Origin: CAYNSB01 sp964399625
GTDB lineage: Bacteria > Planctomycetota > Phycisphaerae > Phycisphaerales > UBA1924
NCBI GenBank assembly: GCA_964399625.1
Contig: CAYNSB010000018.1
Coordinates: forward strand, 1-58,377
DNA: 58,377 nucleotides
Reading direction: 5' to 3'
The stretch's first letter is position 1; each line of letters begins with the position of its first letter. The notes under the pieces were generated by a model. It worked only from the letters and a program-made list of their open reading frames with translations, did no database searches and was not told the DNA's origin. Below are positions 8,281 to 16,411 of the stretch, piece by piece. A program made the position numbers and the translations under genes.

Positions 8281-9427
8281 GAAGGGCCGGAGTGAGGGAG
8301 AGACTGAGCGACGAAGCGAGAAAAGAGGCGGGAATGACGCCGCCCTCGCCCGGGCCATCGAGCGCTGGTTCGCCGCCTCCGCCCGCGACCTCCCGTGGCG
8401 AACCACCCCCCGACACCCCTACCGCTCGCTCGTCAGCGAGTTCATGCTCCAGCAGACCCAGGTCTCCCGCGTGCTGGAGAAGTTCGCCCCGTTCCTCGAT
8501 CGCTTCCCATCTCTCGCCGACCTCGCACGCGCCCCCGAATCGCGCGTCCTCGCCGCCTGGTCCGGGCTCGGGTACTACCGCCGGGCCCGCCTCCTCCACG
8601 GCGCGGCACGGGCCATCGCTCGAGACCACCACGCCCGCGTGCCCGAAACGCTCGACGAGCTCCTCGCACTACCCGGCGTGGGCCGATACACCGCCGGCGC
8701 CATCGCCTCCATCGTCTTCCACAAGCCCGCGCCGATCGTCGATGGCAACGTCGCCCGGGTCCTTCTCCGCATCGATGCCCGACGCCAGTCCGCGAGCCAG
8801 GCCCAGCCCTGGCTCTGGCAACGGGCAGAGGGGCTCGTTTCGAGCGCCCAGTCGCCCGCCGCGTTCAACGAAGGGCTGATGGAGCTGGGCGCGGTGATCT
8901 GCACGCCGCGCGCGCCCAAATGCGATCGATGCCCCGTCCGCCAGCACTGCGCCGCCTTCGCTTCGGGCGATCCCGAACGGATCCCACTCCCAAAGACCCC
9001 GGCCCGACAGCATGCCATCTACTGCGACGTGCTTCTCTGCCGCGACCCGCGCGGGCGCATCCTCGTCGAACGTCGCCCTTCCAAGTCCCCCGGCGTCGCC
9101 CGCGCCCTGTGGGCCGGCATGCACCAGGCCCCGACCCTCGAACACGCCACGCCCATCCGCTCGCCCCGGGCCCTTGCCTCTCTCCTCAACCTTCCCTCCC
9201 ATCCTCCGCTTCAGCGCCTCGAAGCCTTCGACCACGCCACCACCCACCGTCGGGTTCGCTTCATAGTGTGGCGGGTGCCCGCGGAACACGCGCCCGCCCT
9301 TCGCGCCGCCCGTCCCGGCGCCTCCTTCCGCACGCGCGAGGCGATCGCGGACCTCGCCCTCTCCAACCCCCAACGGCGCATCCTGCTCGCCGGCCCCTCG
9401 TCCGCATCGCCCACCGCCACGCCATGA
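8270..9427 (+). CDS. mutY: A/G-specific adenine glycosylase MutY
   Basis: 385 residues. It removes adenine mispaired with 8-oxoguanine. Visible landmarks: SEFMLQQTQVSRV with the catalytic Glu, the helix-hairpin-helix LLALPGVGRYTAGAIAS, the catalytic Asp in IVDGNVARVL, and the iron-sulfur loop C-x6-C-x2-C-x5-C (CTPRAPKCDRCPVRQHC). The C-terminal third is the NUDIX-like 8-oxoG recognition domain, here short and divergent. The start is a GTG overlapping the Nfu stop. The first ~23 residues (KKGRSEGETERRSEKRGG) are not family sequence: they are encoded by an 8-bp-period repeat (8289-8316). A downstream start is not available without cutting into the domain. Confidence 0.93.
   Translation: MSRKKGRSEGETERRSEKRGGNDAALARAIERWFAASARDLPWRTTPRHPYRSLVSEFMLQQTQVSRVLEKFAPFLDRFPSLADLARAPESRVLAAWSGLGYYRRARLLHGAARAIARDHHARVPETLDELLALPGVGRYTAGAIASIVFHKPAPIVDGNVARVLLRIDARRQSASQAQPWLWQRAEGLVSSAQSPAAFNEGLMELGAVICTPRAPKCDRCPVRQHCAAFASGDPERIPLPKTPARQHAIYCDVLLCRDPRGRILVERRPSKSPGVARALWAGMHQAPTLEHATPIRSPRALASLLNLPSHPPLQRLEAFDHATTHRRVRFIVWRVPAEHAPALRAARPGASFRTREAIADLALSNPQRRILLAGPSSASPTATP
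8289..8316 (+). repeat. 8-bp-period repeat inside the 5' end of mutY
   Basis: Three and a half 8-bp units, read on the minus strand as CTTCGTCG, CTCAGTCT, CTCCCTCA, CTCC. A degenerate member of the CTTCGTSY family found at 21008, 21429, 33034 and 37696. It is translated as the charged N-terminal tail of MutY. Confidence 0.55.
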
Positions 9428-9481
9428 TCGGCCCGGCGTGTGGTCCGTGTACCCGCGATATGCTGCCCTCCGACCTCGCCC

Positions 9482-10258
9482 ATGCACCTCGCTCTCGTCA
9501 TCCCCATCTACAACGAGAAAGCGCACCTGCCCAGGACGATCGCGCGCCTGGACTCCACGCCCGCGCCCATCGACCCGGGCACCGGCCGCCCCATGGAGCG
9601 CACGCTCATCCTCATCGATGACGGCTCCACGGATGGCACCGCCGAGATCGTTCGCGACATGGCCCATCGCGCGGACACCAAGGTCATCGTCCATGAGCGC
9701 AACCGCGGCAAAGGCGCCGCGATCCGCTCCGGGTTTGCCGTCTCGCTGCAGATCAACGCCGACCTCGTCCTGATCCAGGACGCCGACCTCGAGTACGACC
9801 CCTCCGACCACGCCGCGGTCCTCGCCCCCATGCTCGACGGGCGCGCCGACGCGGTCATCGGCTCTCGCTTCCGCGGGCAGGCCCAGCGTGTCCTCTACTA
9901 CTGGCACTGGCTCGCCAACAACGCCCTCACCCAGTTCTCCAACATGCTCTCCAACCTCAACCTCTCCGACATGGAGTGCGGCACCAAGGCCTTCCGACGC
10001 GGCGTCGTCCAGCGCCTGCAGCTCAAGGAAGACCGCTTCGGCATCGAGCCCGAGCTCGTCGCACGCCTGGCGCGCCTCCGCGTCGCCGACACGCCGGACC
10101 TCGAGCCTGCGGGCGGCGGCGGATCGCTGCGGCCCCTGCGCATCTTCGAGGTCCCCGTGAACTACGCCGGACGCACGTACGCCGAGGGCAAGAAGATCAC
10201 CTGGCGCGACGGGCTCTACGCCCTCTGGGCGATCCTCGAGCACAACCTGAGGGGCTAA
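9482..10258 (+). CDS. Family 2 glycosyltransferase, dolichyl/polyprenyl-phosphate sugar synthase type
   Basis: 258 residues. The GT-A fold opens directly with HLALVIPIYNEKAHL, then IDDGSTDGT, and the metal-binding IQDADLEYDP (DxD-like), matching DPM1/DPG-synthase proteins that move a sugar from a nucleotide donor to a polyprenyl phosphate at the cytoplasmic face. KGAAIRSGF and DMECGTKAFRR are further family marks. There are no C-terminal membrane helices, so it is a soluble or peripheral form. The ATG at 9482 was preferred over one at 9440 because the extra 14 residues precede the beta-strand that normally starts the fold. Same orientation as mutY and the methyltransferase downstream. Confidence 0.85.
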   Translation: MHLALVIPIYNEKAHLPRTIARLDSTPAPIDPGTGRPMERTLILIDDGSTDGTAEIVRDMAHRADTKVIVHERNRGKGAAIRSGFAVSLQINADLVLIQDADLEYDPSDHAAVLAPMLDGRADAVIGSRFRGQAQRVLYYWHWLANNALTQFSNMLSNLNLSDMECGTKAFRRGVVQRLQLKEDRFGIEPELVARLARLRVADTPDLEPAGGGGSLRPLRIFEVPVNYAGRTYAEGKKITWRDGLYALWAILEHNLRG

Positions 10259-10289
10259 CGCACGCCTCGTCGCGCTACCCTCCACCCCC

Positions 10290-11270
10290 ATGCGCTCCAC
10301 GCCGCCCACTTGGCTCTCGAGGCTCCCGTCGCAGGACGGCTTCGTGCAGATCTCCCCGCCGCGACCCTTCGCGCACGAGGAGTCCGCCTACGACGCCCAG
10401 TACGCCTCCGACCCCGGCAACCTCACGGTCGGGCACGGCGTGTGCTCGCTCGTCCAACGCTTCGAGGGCGACACCAAGCACCCGGCCCTGGAGGTCGGCT
10501 GCGGCACCGGGCTGGTCTCGCTCGGGCTCCTGCAGCGCTCGCCCTTCCCGCTCACCATCCTCACCGACCCCTCCCCGGCGTTCCTCCGCATCACGCGGCG
10601 CAAGATCGCCGACGCCGGCGTTGATGATCGCCGCGCCGTCTACGCCCTGCTCATGGGCGAGGAGCTCGACCGCCTCCCGGAGCGCGCCCTGTCGCTCATC
10701 GTGCTCCGCTCGACGCTCCACCACATCGTGGACGTCGATCGGTTCCTCGCGCACGCCGCGCGGGCCCTGGTCCCCGGCGGGCTGCTGATCATGCAGGAGC
10801 CGTGCATGGAGGGGTACGTGCTCATGGGCGCGATGGTGCAGTTCCTGCCCACGCTCGCGCGCCAGGCGAACCGTCCGCTCACCGCCGAGCAGGAACGGCT
10901 CGTCGATCACTTCAAAGAGACCATGGTGTTCTACGCCCGGCGCGATGTCGACAAGTCCCACGCCGAGGACAAGCACCTGTTCCGCGTGGACGAGCTGATG
11001 ACATCCGTCGCTCGCTCGGGCGGGCGCATGACGTTCCTCGCCAACACCACGCTCGAGCAGTACGCCCCGGATGCGAGCGCCGAGGCCACCCCGCACCGCT
11101 TCGCCAAGTTCCTCCGCGAGTACGTCGAGTTCTGCATGTCCTGGCCCGCCGACCTACTCGCACGCTTCGACGAGCTCCTCACGCCCTACTGCGACACGAT
11201 CGAGCAGGCCAGCGCCGGCGGCAGCGGCCCCTACCTCCACGGCGTCATGGTCGCCCGCAAGCTCGCCTGA
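10290..11270 (+). CDS. Class I SAM-dependent methyltransferase
   Basis: 326 residues. The SAM-binding motif I reads LEVGCGTGLVSLGLL (about residues 69-83), followed by an acidic strand end (ILTDPSP) and the post-motif RSTLHHIVDVDRFL and ALVPGGLLIMQEP. The Rossmann core fills the first ~190 residues. The C-terminal ~130 residues are helical and probably shape the acceptor pocket; substrate unknown. It lies 31 bases after the glycosyltransferase and may be co-transcribed. It ends 6 bases from the convergent kinase stop. Confidence 0.8.
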   Translation: MRSTPPTWLSRLPSQDGFVQISPPRPFAHEESAYDAQYASDPGNLTVGHGVCSLVQRFEGDTKHPALEVGCGTGLVSLGLLQRSPFPLTILTDPSPAFLRITRRKIADAGVDDRRAVYALLMGEELDRLPERALSLIVLRSTLHHIVDVDRFLAHAARALVPGGLLIMQEPCMEGYVLMGAMVQFLPTLARQANRPLTAEQERLVDHFKETMVFYARRDVDKSHAEDKHLFRVDELMTSVARSGGRMTFLANTTLEQYAPDASAEATPHRFAKFLREYVEFCMSWPADLLARFDELLTPYCDTIEQASAGGSGPYLHGVMVARKLA

Positions 11271-11276
11271 GATTCC

Positions 11277-13661
11277 TCAGTTCCTCCCCGCGATCCCCCG
11301 GTATCGCGCCGCACGCACCTCGTCCCCGCGCATCGCGTACAGCGTCGCCAGAACGTCCGCCGCGTCCTTCGCCACCCACCCCGCGCGAGGCCCAAGCGAC
11401 ACCGCGTGCTCGTAGAACCTCAGCAGCTCGGGCTCGACCTCCGCCGCCCGATCCCCCGCGATCAGGCAGCGGAACAGCGCCGTCTGCGTGTCGAGCGTCT
11501 CGAAGTGGTCCGCGCCCAGCAGGCGCGTCCGCGCGGAAAGCACGTCCCGGAAGATGCCCTCGGCCTCGTCCAGGTGCCCGCCATCCACGAGCGCCCGCGC
11601 GAAGCTCGTCCTCCAGAACAGCGTGTACGGATGCTCACGACCCATCACCTCCTCGGCCACGGGCACCATCTCGCGATAGATCGACGCCGACTCCTCCGCA
11701 CGTCCAAGCTTCCGCAGCACCCACGCCCGGATGTGCCGGGCGTACAGCGTGTCCGGGTGACGCCCCTGCAGCACGCGCATCGCCAGCTCGGCGCCACGCC
11801 GCGACAGGGGCTCGGCCTCGTCCAGCTTGTCCTCGTCGGCCAGCACCATCGCCAGCGCGCTCCGCGCCTTGATCGCCTGCTGCGACTCATCGCCGAACAG
11901 CCGACGGCACTCCTCGAGCGACCGCCGAAAGTACGTCTCGGCCTTGCCGATCTCTCCCAGCCCGTGGAGCGTCCAGCCCAGCTCCGACACCGTCCGCAGG
12001 ATCGCCTTCGCGTCCGGGCGCGCCGCTCGCTCCTGCGCCTCCAGCACCGCCCGGAGCGTCGCGACGCTCTCATCGCCCCGCCCACGGTCACGCAGCACGC
12101 TCGCCAGCTCGCTCGTGGATGCCAGCGTCAACGGGTGCGTCGGGCCCAGCGCCGCCCGTCGCAGGTCCAGCGCCGTGCGCAGGTGCAGCTCGGCCGCCTC
12201 CAGATTCCCAAGGCTCCGGTACGTCGCGCCCAGCGTGGCCCGGATCTCCGCCTCAACGCTGGGGCGCAGCGACGCCGACGCGAGCTTGCTCGTCGCCACG
12301 TCCAGCGCGTCCTCGATCGTCACCTTCTTTCCCTGCGCGATCGAGGGCGACGCCAGAAGCAGGATGTCCCGCAGGTACTCGCTCGTCGCCCGCGCGTTCT
12401 CGGCCTCCTGCTGCGCCTCCGTCCGCGCCCGCGACACCTGCGACAGCATCCACGCCGTGCCCACCAGCCCGCCCGTGAGCAGCACGAACGCCGCGCCCAC
12501 CAGCGCGACAAGCCCGCGGTTCCGGCGCGCGAACACCCGCAGCTGGTACGTGATGGTGGGGGGGCGCGCGCTGATCCCCTCCCCCTGCAGGTACCGGCGC
12601 AGGTCGTCGCACAGCTCCTGCGCCGAGGCGTACCGCCGGTCCCGCTCGCGCTCCAGCGCCTTGAGCGCGATCGTCTCAAGGTCGCCGCGCAGCGCCCGAT
12701 CGATCGTGCTCAGACGCGCCACCGGGTCCTCGCGGATCGCCCGCGCCGCCTCGTACACCGGCTTGCCCGCGAGATCGTGCGGCGTCCGCCCGCACAGCAG
12801 CTCGTACAGCACCACCCCCAGCGAGTACACGTCGCTCCGCGTGTCGATGTCGTGCGGGTCCGCCCGGCACTGCTCGGGCGACATGTACTGCAGCGTCCCG
12901 ACGAGCTGCCCCACGTCCGTGTTCGTCGTCGCCGTGATGTCGCTGTCCGTTGAGCGCGCCACGCCAAAGTCGATGATCTTGGGCTGCCCCGACGGGTCCA
13001 CCAGGATGTTCGCGGGCTTGAGGTCGCGATGGATCACGCCCTTCTGGTGCCCGTGGTGCACCGCCTCGCACACCAGGCACACCAGCTCGATCCTCTCGCG
13101 AACGCCCAGCCCGCGCTCGCGCACGTACTCCAGCAGCGTCCGCGCCGCGGGCACGTACTCCATCGCGAAGTACGGCACCGGCGCGTGCGAGCCCGCCTCC
13201 GTGTGCGTCCCCGCGTCGTACACCTGCGCGATCGCGGGATGACGCAGACGCCCCAGCAGCTGCGCCTCGTACTCGAAGCGCCGCAGCGCCTGCCGAGACG
13301 TGATCCCGTGCTTCATCACCTTCAGCGCCACCGAGCGGCGCGGCTGGTCCTGCACCGCCTCGTACACCACGCCCATCCCGCCCGACCCGATCACCCGGCG
13401 CACCTCGTACCGACCGATCCGCGTGCCCACCGACGCCTCGGGCCTCGGCGCCGCCGCGTCCAGGGCGCCCAGCAGCGACGAGGCCCGCACCGGCTCGGGC
13501 ACGCCGCGCGTCTGCTCCTGCGCCCGGATGAACGTCTCGACCTCCGCCCGCAGCTCGGGCGACCCCGCGCACCGCTCCTCGAGCACGCGATCGCGCAGCG
13601 GGCCCGCGGGAACGTCCAGCGCCTCCCCGAGCACCGCGCGCACTCGTTTCCAGTCGCTCAC
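11277..13661 (-). CDS. Membrane Ser/Thr protein kinase with C-terminal TPR region
   Basis: 794 residues. The order is a short N-terminal helical region, a Hanks-type kinase domain (about residues 85-350), one transmembrane helix (LVALVGAAFVLLTGGLVGTA, ~390), and a long tetratricopeptide region to the end. Kinase landmarks are complete: glycine loop GSGGMGVVYEA, VALKVMK lysine, HRDLKPANIL, IDFGVARS, MSPEQC. The TPR units carry the LGPTHPLTLAS pattern common in planctomycete kinases. It starts at a GTG whose GTGA overlaps the stop of the ECF sigma gene, so both are made together. This sigma-kinase pairing is widespread in Planctomycetes; the kinase probably controls the sigma factor or its targets. 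Confidence 0.9.
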   Translation of the reverse strand: MSDWKRVRAVLGEALDVPAGPLRDRVLEERCAGSPELRAEVETFIRAQEQTRGVPEPVRASSLLGALDAAAPRPEASVGTRIGRYEVRRVIGSGGMGVVYEAVQDQPRRSVALKVMKHGITSRQALRRFEYEAQLLGRLRHPAIAQVYDAGTHTEAGSHAPVPYFAMEYVPAARTLLEYVRERGLGVRERIELVCLVCEAVHHGHQKGVIHRDLKPANILVDPSGQPKIIDFGVARSTDSDITATTNTDVGQLVGTLQYMSPEQCRADPHDIDTRSDVYSLGVVLYELLCGRTPHDLAGKPVYEAARAIREDPVARLSTIDRALRGDLETIALKALERERDRRYASAQELCDDLRRYLQGEGISARPPTITYQLRVFARRNRGLVALVGAAFVLLTGGLVGTAWMLSQVSRARTEAQQEAENARATSEYLRDILLLASPSIAQGKKVTIEDALDVATSKLASASLRPSVEAEIRATLGATYRSLGNLEAAELHLRTALDLRRAALGPTHPLTLASTSELASVLRDRGRGDESVATLRAVLEAQERAARPDAKAILRTVSELGWTLHGLGEIGKAETYFRRSLEECRRLFGDESQQAIKARSALAMVLADEDKLDEAEPLSRRGAELAMRVLQGRHPDTLYARHIRAWVLRKLGRAEESASIYREMVPVAEEVMGREHPYTLFWRTSFARALVDGGHLDEAEGIFRDVLSARTRLLGADHFETLDTQTALFRCLIAGDRAAEVEPELLRFYEHAVSLGPRAGWVAKDAADVLATLYAMRGDEVRAARYRGIAGRN

Positions 13662-14239
13662 GATCCGCGTTCCGCGATCTCGAGCTCGCGCGCCAGGAAC
13701 GCGCGGGCCACCTTCCAGTTCCGGTCCACCGTCCGCGCCGACACCCCGAGCACCTCGGCCGTCTGGTCGATCGACAGCCCCGCAAAGTACCGCAGCTGCA
13801 CCACCTCCGCCAGCTCCCCGTCCTGCGCCTCCAGCGCCGCGATCGCCCGATCCAGCCCCAGCCAGTCCACAGGCTCCACGCTCTGGGGCGCGGGCGTGTC
13901 GCCCAGCGGCACGCGAAGCCGCCCGCCGCCCGCCTTGGGCCCCGCGTGCTTGCGCGCCCGCTCGATCAGGATCCGACGCATCGCCTGCGCCGCCGCGCCA
14001 AAGAAGTGACGCCGGTTCTCCCACTTCATGCTCGACGGATCGCCCAGACGCAGCAGCGCCTCGTGCACCAGCGCCGTCGCCTGCAGCGTTAGCCCCGCCG
14101 GCTCGTTGGCCATCTGCTTCTGCGCCATCGCGCGAAGCTCGTCGTACACCATGGGCAACAACTGCTCCGCGGCCACGCGATCGCCCTGCCCGGCCCGCTC
14201 GAGCAGCAACGTCAGGGGTTGATTCGGATCGCTCGCCAA
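13658..14239 (-). CDS. ECF-type RNA polymerase sigma factor
   Basis: 193 residues from a TTG at 14239. Region 2 reads LERAGQGDRVAAEQLLPMVYDELRAMA in three pieces, and region 4 is VVQLRYFAGLSIDQTAEVLGV followed by SARTVDRNWKVARAFL. This is the planctomycete/verrucomicrobial ECF subfamily (TIGR02999 type) that travels with Ser/Thr kinases. The start needs comment: the frame stays open to a TTG at 14305, but that adds an unlikely KWVDCVCSWFF stretch. The TTG at 14239 has GGGGGAG just upstream and gives a family-length protein. No anti-sigma gene is adjacent, and the coupled kinase probably fills that role. Confidence 0.88.
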   Translation of the reverse strand: MASDPNQPLTLLLERAGQGDRVAAEQLLPMVYDELRAMAQKQMANEPAGLTLQATALVHEALLRLGDPSSMKWENRRHFFGAAAQAMRRILIERARKHAGPKAGGGRLRVPLGDTPAPQSVEPVDWLGLDRAIAALEAQDGELAEVVQLRYFAGLSIDQTAEVLGVSARTVDRNWKVARAFLARELEIAERGS

Positions 14240-14380
14240 CGCAGCTCCCCCAAAGAACCACGAACAAACACAATCTACCCACTTTCCACGTCGCCGCGAT
14301 CGCAATTTGCTCGCATGACGACCGGATCAGGGCACTTTCCGCGTCCCGGGTGGGCGCGGATGGTATCAGTCGGGGATCCC

Positions 14381-14418
14381 GCGCGGCCCGGAGGCTACAC
14401 GAGGCCTTCGGGCCGCGC
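14381..14418 (-). terminator. Large GC hairpin after the DUF3568-like gene
   Basis: A perfect 10-bp stem (GCGCGGCCCG at 14381-14390 with CGGGCCGCGC at 14409-14418) extends inward by about six more pairs including G-U, leaving a 6-nt loop. It sits 21 bases past the stop of the minus-strand gene at 14439. There is no T run, so it may act as a pause or Rho-assisted end. The remainder of 14240-14438 shows nothing else. Confidence 0.5.
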
Positions 14419-14438
14419 TGCTTCTCGGGCCTAGATCG

Positions 14439-14885
14439 TCACTGGCGCGAAGGGTCGGGCACCGCGAACGGCTGGGCCGGCAGGCGCGACTGGATCGCCC
14501 CCAGCACCAGGCGCGACATCGTCACGTTCCCCAGCGTGCCCACGCGGATGTTGATCTCCGTCACCGCCTCGGTCTTCTTCGTGACGATCACGCGCACGCG
14601 CCGCCCGCCCAGGTCCCACCCGGTGAGCGTCCCCACCTTCTCGCCCGCGCTGGACTGGACCTTCTCGAACCGCAGTTCCTGCAGCGCCTCGAGCGCCGCG
14701 TGGAACGTCGCGTCAAAGCTCGCCACGTGCGCCGAGCGCAGCTCACCCCGGATGAACTCGTTCGCCCCGAACTGCGCCACCGAAAGCCCCGCGCTCACCG
14801 CCGCAGACTCGGCGCACCCGGGCGCACCGTACATGGGCAGCGCGCTCAACGCCAGAATCGCCAGGGCTCGCGCCAGAGATCGCAC
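14439..14885 (-). CDS. DUF3568-like exported protein, probable lipoprotein
   Basis: 148 residues. A signal peptide (MRSLARALAILALSALPMYG) leads to a Cys at APGCAES that could be lipidated, though the lipobox is imperfect. The mature part has the DUF3568 pattern: a helix feeding a beta-alpha layout with ALEALQELRFEKV, then VRVIVTKKTEAVTEINIRVG and a final GTLGN turn. Function of the family is unknown. It is a paralogue of the next gene upstream (14949), sharing the RVGTxGxxxxS ending. Both run in the same direction and probably arose by duplication. Confidence 0.65.
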   Translation of the reverse strand: MRSLARALAILALSALPMYGAPGCAESAAVSAGLSVAQFGANEFIRGELRSAHVASFDATFHAALEALQELRFEKVQSSAGEKVGTLTGWDLGGRRVRVIVTKKTEAVTEINIRVGTLGNVTMSRLVLGAIQSRLPAQPFAVPDPSRQ

Positions 14886-14948
14886 GCACCCAGTATACCG
14901 ACCACGCGCCAGCGCCAGACCAACGCGTTCGCCCGCGCGGAACGATTC

Positions 14949-15350
14949 TCAGGCCTTGGTCCGCGCCCTGATCTCGTCGAGGATCTTCTTGCTCTCCACC
15001 TCATCCCCGAACGTGCCCACGCGGATCGCCACGCCCGTGAAGTCCCCGCCCCGGCGCGTGAGCGTGATCTCCACCTGGCGCCCGTACTCCGTCTCGCCAC
15101 GCAGGAACGACTCGTCCGCCCCGGGGCGCTGCGTCGTGACCCGCCAGTGCCGGTCCTCGGCCAGGCGCAGCACCGCCGGCCACACCTGGTCCCCCAACCG
15201 ACCCGGGATCGAGGACGTCATCTCCCCCTCGTTGTACTTCACCACGCCCACGCCCGCCGCCGCACCCACCGCAATCGGAACGATGCAGCCTGCGGACGAA
15301 ACCAGAAAGAGAGCAAGAGTCAGGATCGCCGTGGCGCGGAGTGCTCGCAT
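14949..15350 (-). CDS. DUF3568-like lipoprotein
   Basis: 133 residues. The ATG at 15350 follows GGAGGTGGGA, a strong ribosome site, and starts a clear lipoprotein signal (LTLALFLVSSAGC, Cys about residue 22). The frame is open further upstream to 15401 but that part lacks any signal. After the lipobox comes a Gly/Ala-rich hydrophobic stretch (PIAVGAAAGVGVV), then KYNEGEM and a DUF3568-like domain ending GVAIRVGTFGDEVES. Expected on a membrane facing the periplasm. Paralogue of 14439-14885. Function unknown. Confidence 0.7.
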   Translation of the reverse strand: MRALRATAILTLALFLVSSAGCIVPIAVGAAAGVGVVKYNEGEMTSSIPGRLGDQVWPAVLRLAEDRHWRVTTQRPGADESFLRGETEYGRQVEITLTRRGGDFTGVAIRVGTFGDEVESKKILDEIRARTKA

Positions 15351-15397
15351 TCCCACCTCCTCACGAGCATCGTACACATCTCCGAGCAGCGGCCGAA

Positions 15398-16381
15398 TCA
15401 CGCGTCCTCATAGAGCGATTCGAAGAACGCCGTGCTCCTGTAGCGCGAGGGCTGCGCGGCGGGGAGCGGCAGCAAAGCGCTCGCAGCATCCGAAGGCCCG
15501 CGCCTTCCAAGATCGAACATCGCACGCGTGAGCGAAGGGTGTCGGACAAGATCGACCACGGTCTCCGGACGCATGTGCCGAGCCTCCATTAGCACGAGCT
15601 CCGTGAGCCGCCGACACCCGATCAGTTCCCGCAGCCGAGCGATTCCCTTCATCGAGTGCAACGTCAGACGCTCGAGTGTCCGCATGCGATTGAGCGGCGC
15701 GAGCGAAAGGACGCGAGGCAGCGATTGGAGATAGAGCTCGCGAATCGAATCGCTCCCGGCAAGAGGTTCCAGGTCGCTCAGCCCGAGGATCCGCCAAAGC
15801 TCAAGGTATTGCAAGGATGGAAGCGTTCCGATTCCATCAAGAGACTTGGTGCCCCCGAGCCCGACCCAAAGCCACCGGAGGTCTTTCAGACTTTCTAGAC
15901 ACCGAAGGTTCGGCATCGTGATCGATCGCAACCAAAGCGCTCGAAGCGTGGTCAAACCTGGCAGTACCTGCGCGATCCGCTGTGGCCCCTCGACGTTGAG
16001 AACACGGAGGTGGCGGAGCCGAGCAAGCGGAGACACATCCCCCTTGGGCAGCAAAACGCAGGAGAGGTCGAGCTCAAGCAGATCGCTCGGCAAATGCTCC
16101 AGACCATCGAGCGACTTCGTGCGCCAGACCGAGATGGAGATGCGGCGGACCGACGGAAACCATTTCAAGAAGTCAAGCGATCCTCCCCTGCGCATGAGAG
16201 AAATGATCACTCGAATGTCTCGCCTACGTCCGATCAGATCACCGATGCGCCGGAGCTGATCGTCGGTAGGAGTTCCTTCAACGGACACATGCCGGATCTT
16301 CGGCGCAAGCGACCTCGGTATGCGCGAAAGCGCTGCGTTCCCGAAAGCAAGGTCGAGGCGATCGCCCTGTCGTGTGGACAT
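15398..16381 (-). CDS. Leucine-rich repeat protein
   Basis: 327 residues. From about residue 75 onward the protein is built from 22-25-residue leucine-rich repeats, for example LPSDLLELDLSCVLL, LARLRHLRVLNVEG, LESLKDLRWLWVGL, LPSLQYLELWRI. No signal peptide or membrane helix is visible, so it is probably cytoplasmic. LRR arcs bind proteins; the partner is unknown. Base composition is less GC-rich than the flanking housekeeping genes. Similar stand-alone LRR proteins turn up among immunity and accessory genes, but nothing here proves that. It ends at 15398, about 48 bases from the DUF3568-like start. Confidence 0.7.
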   Translation of the reverse strand: MSTRQGDRLDLAFGNAALSRIPRSLAPKIRHVSVEGTPTDDQLRRIGDLIGRRRDIRVIISLMRRGGSLDFLKWFPSVRRISISVWRTKSLDGLEHLPSDLLELDLSCVLLPKGDVSPLARLRHLRVLNVEGPQRIAQVLPGLTTLRALWLRSITMPNLRCLESLKDLRWLWVGLGGTKSLDGIGTLPSLQYLELWRILGLSDLEPLAGSDSIRELYLQSLPRVLSLAPLNRMRTLERLTLHSMKGIARLRELIGCRRLTELVLMEARHMRPETVVDLVRHPSLTRAMFDLGRRGPSDAASALLPLPAAQPSRYRSTAFFESLYEDA

Positions 16382-16411
16382 CCAGCCCCTCGCCCGTTAT
16401 ACGCCAGAACC

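Noticed and set aside
14219..14305. Longer N-terminus for the ECF sigma factor (TTG at 14305)
   Set aside because: Adds a KWVDCVCSWFF stretch not found in the family; the TTG at 14239 has a good ribosome site.
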